A DNA stretch of 64,000 nt, from assembly GCF_047345415.1 (NCBI RefSeq), contig NZ_JBLFEP010000006.1, forward strand, positions 186,001-250,000. Reading direction: 5' to 3'. The notes beneath the pieces were generated by a model. The model did not search any database and was not told the origin of the DNA. It saw only the letters and a program-made list of their open reading frames with translations. The position numbers and the translations under genes are program-made. Source of the DNA: Maribacter_C sp947494565 (GTDB lineage: Bacteria; Bacteroidota; Bacteroidia; Flavobacteriales; Flavobacteriaceae). Shown here piece after piece: positions 1 to 6,482 of this stretch (position 1 is the stretch's first letter; each line of letters opens with the position of its first letter).

Positions 1-594
1 CCCATTAAATTCGGTGCTGATTTAGTCATTCATTCGGGCACGAAGTTAATGGATGGTCAAGGTAGGGTTTTGGCCGGTGTCACGGTCGGGCAATCGGCAT
101 TGGTTGATAAGATATATCGCTTTTCAAGAATTACGGGTCCAGCACTTTCTCCTTTTAACGCATGGGTCTTGTCAAAAAGTTTAGAGACTTTGGCGGTGCG
201 TGTGGACCGTCATTGTGAAAATGCACTGAAACTAGCCACTTTTTTAGAAGATCATGACCAAGTGAATTGGGTGAAATACCCATTTTTAAAATCGCATCCC
301 AAGTATGGGATTGCCAAAAAGCAAATGAAAGCAGGTGGTTGCGTGGTCGCATTCGAAGTAAAAGGAGGGTTGACAGCAGGTCAGCGATTCTTTGATTCGA
401 TCAAATTATTGTCGCTATCCGCCAACTTGGGTGATTCAAGAAGCATTGTTACGCACCCAGCCTCGACAACCCATAGCAAACTAACATCTGAAGAACGGGC
501 AGAAACGGGTATTACAGATGGTATGGTTAGGGTTTCTGTTGGTTTAGAACATATTGATGATATCATAGATGATATAGCCCAGGCGTTAGGGTAG
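1..594 (+). CDS. metZ: O-succinylhomoserine sulfhydrylase-like PLP enzyme, C-terminal part (5' end outside window)
   Basis: This reading frame is open from base 1, so the gene begins upstream of the window. It encodes the C-terminal half of a Cys/Met-metabolism PLP enzyme, which in this family joins an activated homoserine to sulfide or cysteine to make homocysteine or cystathionine. The segment HSGTKLMDGQGRVLAG contains the PLP-binding lysine (SxTK). The typical late motifs SLGDSRSIVTHPASTTH and RVSVGLEHIDDI are also present. The D-G-Q-G-R after the lysine resembles MetZ (O-succinylhomoserine sulfhydrylase) more than cystathionine synthases, from memory of the family. It converges on the next gene with only 4 bp between stops. 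The sulfite reduction and MetH/MetF genes further on fit a homocysteine-forming role. Confidence 0.85.
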   Translation, partial: PIKFGADLVIHSGTKLMDGQGRVLAGVTVGQSALVDKIYRFSRITGPALSPFNAWVLSKSLETLAVRVDRHCENALKLATFLEDHDQVNWVKYPFLKSHPKYGIAKKQMKAGGCVVAFEVKGGLTAGQRFFDSIKLLSLSANLGDSRSIVTHPASTTHSKLTSEERAETGITDGMVRVSVGLEHIDDIIDDIAQALG

Positions 595-598
595 TGGA

Positions 599-1069
599 TT
601 ATTTCACGGCATTCCAAATATCAAGATACATTTTCCAGTCACCTTCCACCTTGCGCCAAATAACCACATATTTTCCTTTCCAACTACTTTCTTCGCCGTT
701 GGCGCGTTTGGTTTTTCCTTCATAATAGCCATAGTCATAAGCTTCATCGCCGATGACCTTTACTTCCGAGGGCATGAGTTTATGGTAAGTGGTTTGGACT
801 CCTTCCGGCAATTTCCAGTAGTTCAATATGGCCTCTTTTCCCTCGAGTATTTTCATATTGTTAGGAAATAGTTTGGCGTCCTCGGTGTATGATTCAACGA
901 TCATCTCATAATTGGCCCCAACCACATAGCTAGAGAAGTCTTGCGCGTTTTGGAGAATTTGATCGATATCCTTCTGGTTTCCCGAGAATTCTTGGGAATA
1001 ACAACTGATAGTTACAATCAGTAACCCAAAAGTAAGGAGATTCTTGAATAGAGTGGATGTCGTCTTCAT
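599..1069 (-). CDS. Secreted SnoaL/DUF4440-like protein
   Basis: The protein has about 156 residues. An N-terminal signal peptide (hydrophobic run LLTFGLLIVTIS, then CYSQ) is followed by an alpha+beta cone typical of the NTF2/SnoaL superfamily. Family-like features are a helix with YEMIVESYTEDAKLFPNN, an EGKEAILNYW segment, and the C-terminal strands GKYVVIWRKVEGDWKMYLDIWN. I chose the ATG at 1069 because it puts the signal peptide at the N terminus; a GTG at 1078 is the alternative. It lies 12 bp downstream of the epimerase-like gene and is probably co-transcribed with it. Proteins of this fold may be enzymes or ligand binders, so no substrate can be named. Confidence 0.7.
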   Translation of the reverse strand: MKTTSTLFKNLLTFGLLIVTISCYSQEFSGNQKDIDQILQNAQDFSSYVVGANYEMIVESYTEDAKLFPNNMKILEGKEAILNYWKLPEGVQTTYHKLMPSEVKVIGDEAYDYGYYEGKTKRANGEESSWKGKYVVIWRKVEGDWKMYLDIWNAVK

Positions 1070-1081
1070 AATCACCACGGT

Positions 1082-2008
1082 TTAGTTAAAGCCTAAATTC
1101 TTAATCCCTTCATGGCTAACCTTAATGGCTTCGAGGGGTTTCATGGTGAACGTCATGTCTTGCTCTACCATGTAGTACTCCATACCTGATTTTTCCTTTT
1201 CTGCTAATATTTTGGCAAAATCGATTGTGCCCTTGCCCACCGGGGCGAACTTCCCTTCGTCATCCATATCCTTGACATGCCAGATTTTAAAGCGTCCGGG
1301 ATATTTTTCAAAGTAGGCCACCGGATCCGCGCCAGCCTTGGTGACCCAAAAGAGGTCCATTTGAAAGTTGACCAAATCCGGATTGCAGTGGTCCAGCAAA
1401 TAATCGATCGGCACGATGCCGTCAGCATCCTCCATAAATTCAAAGTCATGGTTGTGGTACAATAATTGAAGTCCAGCGGCATGTGCTTTTTCTCCTAGCG
1501 CATCAATGATTTCCGCTAAATTCTTTGCTCCACCGGTCATGCTCATGGTGTTGGTCTCATTGTCATAATTGAATAATCCCATGGGTGGGATCGGAACGAC
1601 AAAATATTGAAATCCTGCGGCTTTGGCGTCAGCCATCTCCTGTTCTGCATTGTCCAGGGTGACACTGCTTTGGTGTGTGCTTATAGGACGCAAATGGAGT
1701 TCTTTCAAATAAGCCTGAAAATCCTCGGGCGACATGCCATAGTACATTCCATCGGCATATCCGGCAGCTTCAATATTTTGATAACCGGTTTCGGCCACGG
1801 TTTTCAAGGTCGCTTTCGCATCTTCGGTCATAGCGTCGCGAACAGTATAGAGGGCCAATCCGCCCACCTGGGCTTTTTCAGTTGATTCCATAGGTTGGGC
1901 GGCGCCGGCTTCGCTTGAAGTACTCTTCTTGTCGGCCTTTTCTTTACATGCTACAAAGCCTAAAAACAAAAAGGCAAGTGTAGCGAATCGAAATATCATT
2001 TTCTTCAT
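1082..2008 (-). CDS. Sugar phosphate isomerase/epimerase-like TIM-barrel lipoprotein
   Basis: The protein has 308 residues and starts with a lipoprotein signal (MKKMIFRFATLAFLFLGFVAC), so it is probably anchored in the envelope. The rest is a xylose-isomerase-like TIM barrel (AP endonuclease family 2). Candidate metal or catalytic residues sit in the expected order: the early IEAAGYADG strand, LLYHNHDFEF, NFQMDLFWVTKAG, IWHVKDMD and MVEQDMTF. The ATG at 2008 is preferred over the ATG at 2050 because the latter adds 14 residues ahead of a good lipobox. It sits between an amidohydrolase and a SnoaL-like gene on the same strand. Sugar or cyclitol metabolism is plausible, but the substrate is not visible. 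Confidence 0.8.
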   Translation of the reverse strand: MKKMIFRFATLAFLFLGFVACKEKADKKSTSSEAGAAQPMESTEKAQVGGLALYTVRDAMTEDAKATLKTVAETGYQNIEAAGYADGMYYGMSPEDFQAYLKELHLRPISTHQSSVTLDNAEQEMADAKAAGFQYFVVPIPPMGLFNYDNETNTMSMTGGAKNLAEIIDALGEKAHAAGLQLLYHNHDFEFMEDADGIVPIDYLLDHCNPDLVNFQMDLFWVTKAGADPVAYFEKYPGRFKIWHVKDMDDEGKFAPVGKGTIDFAKILAEKEKSGMEYYMVEQDMTFTMKPLEAIKVSHEGIKNLGFN

Positions 2009-2137
2009 ATTGTTTAATTTCAGATGACGTTTTTGGTTTGTAGAATACAAGTATCCAACTATTATATGGCAAGTAAGTTACTTATGTTTTATGGCTTCAC
2101 AACTATCCTTATCAGCAGTTATAGTATAAAAATTACC

Positions 2138-3475
2138 TTATAACTTGTTTTTGAAAATCTTCCCATCTTTCATAATAAATTTCAGATACTTTTCAGGATC
2201 GGCGACGATGTCAATATTCTCCAATGGATTACCTTCATAAATAAGAAGGTCGGCATAGGCACCAGCTCTTATGACACCTAGTCTTCCTTCCGTATACGGA
2301 TTGATTTTTCCTGAGAGCGAGAATAGACGTGCATTGCCGGAGGTAGCTTGTTTCAGAACCTCCAAAGGCGAATACCATTTGGTACGGGTTGTAAATTCTT
2401 TTAGGGCGTACGATTCGTAACCTAGATCTCCATAGGCGTCAGAACCAAACCCTACATTGATGTCATATTTTTTCGCTAGCTTAAAAACATGGTCCGTTCC
2501 TTCTAGTACAGGCTTTATTTTTTTGAGCAAGGGTTCTGGTATCGTGTCTTTTCCAGGAACCCAGAAACTTGCTGGGGTCTCGGTCCAAAAGGCTTGTGGT
2601 ACAAGCCATGCGTCTTTCGCTTTGATCAATTTAATGGTTTCTTCATCGATGAGATGCCCATGGTCAAGACATTTAACGCCTGCCTTTAAGGCTCGAATGG
2701 CACCTTTGGATTCATAAATGTGAACCGCAACGTAGGTGTCCCAATCAGCTGCTGCCTGTACTGCCGCTTCTAGTTCTTCAAGGGTGAATTGTACAGAGTG
2801 AATGGGGTCGAAATCAGAGGAAATGCCGCCACCGGCCATAACTTTCAGTTGGGTCGCTCCTTTTCTCAAGTTCTCCCTTGCCGCCTTTAATACTTCCGGT
2901 ACCCCATCCACCACGAAAGACCAGCCCAATAAATCTGACGGATGCATTTGTCCTCCTGACAATTGAACGCTGGGCTCATTGGAACTGCGGAAATCACCAT
3001 GCCCTGATGTCTGGCTAATATAGGCTCCTGAAGGGTAAATACGAGGTCCGGGAATCAGGCCTTCATCTACTGCTCTTTTGATGCCAAAAACCGGACCTCC
3101 CAAATCACGAACTGTGGTGAAACCCAACATCAAAAAATTCTCGGCCGCTTTGGCCGTCCTAACGGCAGTATACATCCAATGCGCTTCATTTCTAGATTCT
3201 TTATCGCTCATGGTGGCCGACAAATGAACATGGGCATCCGACAAGCCTGGAATTAGGGTGTGCCCCTTTCCATCGATGACGATGGCATCATCAGGTTCGG
3301 AAATGGTTTTTGAAATGTGTTGAATAAGGTTGCCCTTGATGAGTACACTGACATTGGTATTGAGCACATTGCTTGTTCCGTCCCAAACATTGACATTCTT
3401 TAGCAGTGTTGTATGCTGTGAATAGATTGCAAGACCTATAAAGGAAAAAAAGAGTGTCAGGAATTTGGTTCTCAT
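2138..3475 (-). CDS. Secreted amidohydrolase (imidazolonepropionase/prolidase-like)
   Basis: The ATG at 3475 gives about 445 residues starting with a signal peptide (MRTKFLTLFFSFIGLAIYSQ); an upstream ATG at 3532 would add 19 non-signal residues. The metal-dependent hydrolase fold is clear: DAHVHL (HxH of the first metal pair), QLKVMAGGG with a candidate carboxylated lysine, VAVHIYES, DHGHLIDEET, and the late aspartate in GFGSDAYGD. The C terminus has the usual return to the small beta-sandwich (AGAYADLLIYEGNPLENI). Relatives hydrolyse cyclic amides, Xaa-Pro peptides or other C-N bonds, and the substrate is unknown here. It lies 57 bp downstream of the Rieske gene on the same strand and is probably in the same transcript. 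Confidence 0.85.
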   Translation of the reverse strand: MRTKFLTLFFSFIGLAIYSQHTTLLKNVNVWDGTSNVLNTNVSVLIKGNLIQHISKTISEPDDAIVIDGKGHTLIPGLSDAHVHLSATMSDKESRNEAHWMYTAVRTAKAAENFLMLGFTTVRDLGGPVFGIKRAVDEGLIPGPRIYPSGAYISQTSGHGDFRSSNEPSVQLSGGQMHPSDLLGWSFVVDGVPEVLKAARENLRKGATQLKVMAGGGISSDFDPIHSVQFTLEELEAAVQAAADWDTYVAVHIYESKGAIRALKAGVKCLDHGHLIDEETIKLIKAKDAWLVPQAFWTETPASFWVPGKDTIPEPLLKKIKPVLEGTDHVFKLAKKYDINVGFGSDAYGDLGYESYALKEFTTRTKWYSPLEVLKQATSGNARLFSLSGKINPYTEGRLGVIRAGAYADLLIYEGNPLENIDIVADPEKYLKFIMKDGKIFKNKL

Positions 3476-3532
3476 AGGGCTGGTGTTGTGGTGGTAGTTG
3501 AAAAGTTTAAGTGAGAAAGGTAAGCTTTTCAA

Positions 3533-4534
3533 TCAATAACTCAATTTTTGTTTTTTCATGGTTCGCCTGTAATTCATGGCTACAGCATCAAATTTCAGAT
3601 GTAGCTCTTCGGTAAAATCGAAAGGAACCTGCTCGGGCCGCTGTGATTCAACAATACGCTTATCCTGATCAAAGATAACCTGCTCAAACTCCTGTAAAAT
3701 TGTATCGGGTTCATCGAGATTATAGTTGCGGCCGATCAGGCAGAATCCGCGACATTTGGTATTGGAAGTCGGTTGCGAAACGAAAAAATAGACCATACCT
3801 TTTTCACCGCCCCATCCCAGGCGTAGCACAATGGTGTACGGCAGATGTAATTCATAAACACTTTGGCGCTCGGGCTGTACGACATCCTCATTGGCAAAAA
3901 CCGGAAAATCATCACTATTGGTAGCTTCTGGCCGCACGACTGAGTAGTGAAGCACCGCATCTTTGACCGTGACCTTGCATTCCGGAACTTCGGGACGGTT
4001 TGGGTCTCCCAGTAAACCAGGGTGAACCCATGGGAAATGGCCAAAATCGGTAAAATTCTCCACTTGTCTTGAGCTATCGCTATTCCAATCAAACGGACCT
4101 GTTTTGACCCATTTCCAGGTGTCTGTTCCAAACTCGGGAATATCTGGCAATTCATAGGCAGCATCTTCCAAGGCAACCCAAATCAAGCCATATCTTTCTT
4201 GACAACGGTATGCAGGGGTTTTTGCCTTTGAAGGAATAGCTACATCCGGAGCTTGTGGAATCTTTACGCATTTTCCCTGCTTATCGAACTGCCAAGCGTG
4301 ATACGGACAAACAAGGCAATCATCTTTTATCCAACCTAGGGACAAAGCGGTTCCTCTATGGATACAGATATCACGCATGGCATGGACCGACCCATCGACC
4401 GTTCGCCAGATGACCAGTGGTTCGTCCAACAAAAAAGTGCCAAAGGGAGTGTCGGGCTTAATTTCTTCACTATAACCCACTGGATGCCAGCAAGCGAATA
4501 ATTTCTCTGGAAATGAAGTTTTTTTAGGTTCCAT
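3533..4534 (-). CDS. Rieske non-heme iron oxygenase, alpha-subunit type
   Basis: The protein has 333 residues. The N-terminal Rieske domain (about residues 10-115) has both cluster ligand pairs: CIHRG (CxH) and CPYHAW (CxxH), 18 residues apart. The catalytic domain has the mononuclear iron motif ENFTDFGHFPWVH, giving Asp plus two His. Architecture and length resemble vanillate O-demethylase or phenylpropionate dioxygenase-type monooxygenases that act on aromatic or steroid-like substrates. No reductase or ferredoxin partner is adjacent. It is divergent from a TetR gene, and the intergenic palindrome suggests TetR control. The amidohydrolase and epimerase-like genes follow on the same strand, so the cluster may be a small catabolic module; that is inference. 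Confidence 0.88.
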   Translation of the reverse strand: MEPKKTSFPEKLFACWHPVGYSEEIKPDTPFGTFLLDEPLVIWRTVDGSVHAMRDICIHRGTALSLGWIKDDCLVCPYHAWQFDKQGKCVKIPQAPDVAIPSKAKTPAYRCQERYGLIWVALEDAAYELPDIPEFGTDTWKWVKTGPFDWNSDSSRQVENFTDFGHFPWVHPGLLGDPNRPEVPECKVTVKDAVLHYSVVRPEATNSDDFPVFANEDVVQPERQSVYELHLPYTIVLRLGWGGEKGMVYFFVSQPTSNTKCRGFCLIGRNYNLDEPDTILQEFEQVIFDQDKRIVESQRPEQVPFDFTEELHLKFDAVAMNYRRTMKKQKLSY

Positions 4535-4546
4535 AGGTTTTTATAT

Positions 4547-4583
4547 ATGAACAAATGTTCATGTAAATATATATAATTGTTCA
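4547..4583. promoter_or_regulatory. Candidate TetR operator between Rieske and TetR genes
   Basis: The 16-bp palindrome ATGAACAAATGTTCAT lies at 4547-4562: arms TGAACA and TGTTCA around AA, extended by one pair. A second TGTTCA half-site is at 4578-4583. The palindrome begins 13 bp upstream of the Rieske start codon (4534, minus strand) and lies 65 bp before the tetR start. Position and symmetry fit a TetR-family operator controlling both divergent genes. Binding is inferred. Confidence 0.6.
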
Positions 4584-4602
4584 TAATCCTCAAACTTTTC
4601 TC

Positions 4603-4610
4603 TATTTTTG
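4603..4610 (+). promoter_or_regulatory. Bacteroidetes -7 promoter element (TATTTTTG) of the tetR gene
   Basis: The sequence matches the Bacteroidetes sigma-A consensus TAnnTTTG exactly and lies 16 bp before the ATG at 4627. A TTG at 4577 could serve as the -33 element, but the spacing of 23 bp is slightly long. The extra TGTTCA half-site at 4578-4583 overlaps that region. Confidence 0.5.
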
Positions 4611-4626
4611 GGGCATATAGGTTAAA

Positions 4627-5208
4627 ATGAAAAATAGCGCCAAGAAAGAACGCTTCTTCGCAGTCGTATTGAAACTAATTCATAGAAAGGGCTTTAAGGC
4701 AACTACGATGCGTGATATCGCCCAAGAACTGAATTTCGAAGTGGCGAATGTCTACAACTACATTCCTTCAAAACAGGCACTGTTAGAGACGTATATCTTC
4801 GATACACAAAACGAATTTCATGATGCGATGGAGCTTATTCTAGAGTCATCCTATGCCCCGGATGAAAAACTACGACATGTCATCTCCTCGTATATTCGCA
4901 TAACAACGAAGCGACCCTATGAGCAGGCCCTTCTGGTCAATGAATGGCGAAATTTGAAGGAACCTGGATTGCAGCGGTTTCTGGAGCGAAGAAAGGCGTA
5001 TGAAAATAAACTAATGTGGCTTCTTGAAGACGGAATGGAACAGCAACTTTTTAAGTCAGCTGACCCGAAAATAGCAACACAGACTATTTTGGCTTCTCTT
5101 CGTTGGTTACACAACAGCTATCTTCAGGACGATACGCCAAAGAATCCGATTGAGCTTGAAAAACAGCTCCTAACCTTTATTTTCAACGGCGTGTCGGAGA
5201 ATGGATAA
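4627..5208 (+). CDS. TetR/AcrR family transcriptional regulator
   Basis: The protein has 193 residues. The N-terminal TetR helix-turn-helix is clear: FFAVVLKLIHRKGFKATTMRDIAQELNFEVANVYNYIPSKQALLETYI. The C-terminal helical ligand-binding domain shows no recognisable subfamily. The gene diverges from the Rieske oxygenase gene, with a perfect palindrome in the 92-bp gap, so it probably represses that gene and itself and is released by a substrate-like ligand. That assignment rests on position and symmetry only. Confidence 0.9.
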   Translation: MKNSAKKERFFAVVLKLIHRKGFKATTMRDIAQELNFEVANVYNYIPSKQALLETYIFDTQNEFHDAMELILESSYAPDEKLRHVISSYIRITTKRPYEQALLVNEWRNLKEPGLQRFLERRKAYENKLMWLLEDGMEQQLFKSADPKIATQTILASLRWLHNSYLQDDTPKNPIELEKQLLTFIFNGVSENG

Positions 5209-5265
5209 AGTTGAGCTATTTCCGTAATTCCAGTACGCTTTACCTATTTTAACTATCTTAGCGAC

Positions 5266-5679
5266 ATGCTCTCCAAAAAGACAAAATACGGACTCAAAGC
5301 CTTGACTTTTTTGGCTTCCCGAAAAGACACCAAACCCGTGCAAATTGCGGAAATCTCGCGAGAAGAGAATATTTCCCAAAAGTTTCTGGAGAGTATTTTG
5401 CTCTCCCTTCGAAAAACAGGTTTTCTGGGCTCCAAAAAGGGAAAGGGTGGAGGATATTACCTGATTAAGGATCCAAGTGAGATCCTAATGACCGATGTCA
5501 TGCGTATTTTGGAGGGGCCCATTGCAATGGTCCCCTGCGTAAGTCTCAATTTCTACGAAAAGTGTGATGATTGTCCTGATGAGCATACCTGCTCCGTAAA
5601 CAAACTGATGCTCAAGGTGCGTGATGCCAATTTGGAGGTCTACCGCAACAACACCCTTGCCGACCTGGTATCTTTCTGA
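5266..5679 (+). CDS. Rrf2-family transcriptional regulator, probable Fe-S or sulfur sensor
   Basis: The protein has 137 residues. It begins with a canonical Rrf2 winged helix (MLSKKTKYGLKALTFLA, PVQIAEISREENISQKFLESIL, GSKKGKGGGYYL). Four cysteines follow at about residues 91, 100, 103 and 109 (PCVSLNFYEKCDDC, then HTC), in the region where IscR and NsrR ligate an Fe-S cluster. Sulfur-responsive CymR-type members of this family lack a cluster; the cysteines here favour a cluster-binding or thiol-sensing form. The gene lies 176 bp upstream of the cysH operon on the same strand, and two similar palindromes occupy that gap. Control of sulfate assimilation is therefore the most likely role. Confidence 0.88.
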   Translation: MLSKKTKYGLKALTFLASRKDTKPVQIAEISREENISQKFLESILLSLRKTGFLGSKKGKGGGYYLIKDPSEILMTDVMRILEGPIAMVPCVSLNFYEKCDDCPDEHTCSVNKLMLKVRDANLEVYRNNTLADLVSF

Positions 5680-5748
5680 TAGCGTCTTGTCGAAATTTAT
5701 GCGACAACCACTAAATTATTCTCAATTTACATGGTGTTTTGTTAATAA

Positions 5749-5765
5749 TCTATTAAATCTATAGG
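5749..5765. promoter_or_regulatory. Candidate Rrf2 operator, distal copy
   Basis: TCTATTAAATCTATAGG is a near-palindrome with CTAT and ATAG arms around 7 bp. It matches the proximal site (5829-5845) at 15 of 17 positions and lies exactly 80 bp upstream of it. It lies between the Rrf2 gene and cysH. Confidence 0.55.
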
Positions 5766-5815
5766 GTAAATGAAATAAATTAGGGGAGCTTACGTCTTAG
5801 TTAGGGAATTAATTC

Positions 5816-5823
5816 TATTTTTG
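5816..5823 (+). promoter_or_regulatory. Promoter -7 element (TATTTTTG) of the cysH operon
   Basis: This exact TAnnTTTG match lies 32 bp before the cysH ATG. No good TTG -33 element is obvious at the expected distance. The proximal palindrome begins 5 bp downstream and would cover the transcription start, a position expected for a repressor. Confidence 0.55.
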
Positions 5824-5828
5824 AATAT

Positions 5829-5845
5829 CCTATTAAATCCATAGG
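5829..5845. promoter_or_regulatory. Candidate Rrf2 operator, proximal copy over the cysH transcription start
   Basis: CCTATTAAATCCATAGG has perfect 5-bp arms (CCTAT/ATAGG) around a 7-bp AT-rich centre. It sits between the -7 element and the cysH start codon. Size and AT-rich centre resemble Rrf2-family sites in general. Assignment to the adjacent Rrf2 protein is inferred. Confidence 0.6.
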
Positions 5846-5855
5846 AATAATAATT

Positions 5856-6479
5856 ATGAAGATCAACCTAGATTTAGACTACTATAACAAGCTCTTCAGA
5901 CATCAAGGTCCGAATGAGATTATCGAATGGGCGCTGCAATTGTCCGATAAGAGAATCGTCACCACCAGTTTCGGTAAATACTCGGCGGTGCTGTTGAGCA
6001 CCTTTAGTAAAAAAGACCCTGATATTGATGTGGTTTATTGTGATACCGGCTATAATTTACGGGAGACCTATGCACATGCCGATTACCTGTTGAATAGATT
6101 TCATCTCAACCTCAATACGTATGTGCCCATGCAAACAAAGGCATTTATCGAACACCGACTGGGTTTTCCGAAGGTAGATGAGCCAGGTTTTACGGAGTTT
6201 ACTGAAATCGTAAAACTTGAACCATTCAGAAGGGCATTGAAAGAGCATGACCCTGACATTTGGTTTACCAATATCAGAGTGCGAAAAACCGAGTATCGAA
6301 ATTCCAAGGATATTTTGAGCTATAGCAAAGACGGAATTTTAAAGGTGAGTCCTTTTTATTACTGGTCCGACGAAGAATTGGATGTCTACTTGGATCAAAA
6401 TCATCTACCGAAAAATAGTAACTACTACGACCCTATTAAGGCACTCGAAAATAGGGAATGTGGCATACACCTACAATAA
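5856..6479 (+). CDS. cysH: Phosphoadenylylsulfate reductase-type enzyme (CysH family)
   Basis: The 207-residue cytosolic enzyme belongs to the PAPS/APS reductase family, which reduces activated sulfate to sulfite with thioredoxin or glutaredoxin. Visible motifs are the PP-loop-like VTTSFGKYSAVLL, DVVYCDTGYNL, the lysine/arginine segment TNIRVRKTEYR, and the C-terminal ECGIH that carries the catalytic cysteine. The CC and CxxC pairs that bind [4Fe-4S] in APS reductases are absent, so by family knowledge it should prefer PAPS. It is slightly short for the family. It opens an operon with sulfite reductase 3 bp downstream. No ATP sulfurylase or APS kinase genes are in the window. Confidence 0.88.
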   Translation: MKINLDLDYYNKLFRHQGPNEIIEWALQLSDKRIVTTSFGKYSAVLLSTFSKKDPDIDVVYCDTGYNLRETYAHADYLLNRFHLNLNTYVPMQTKAFIEHRLGFPKVDEPGFTEFTEIVKLEPFRRALKEHDPDIWFTNIRVRKTEYRNSKDILSYSKDGILKVSPFYYWSDEELDVYLDQNHLPKNSNYYDPIKALENRECGIHLQ

Positions 6480-6482
6480 GAA

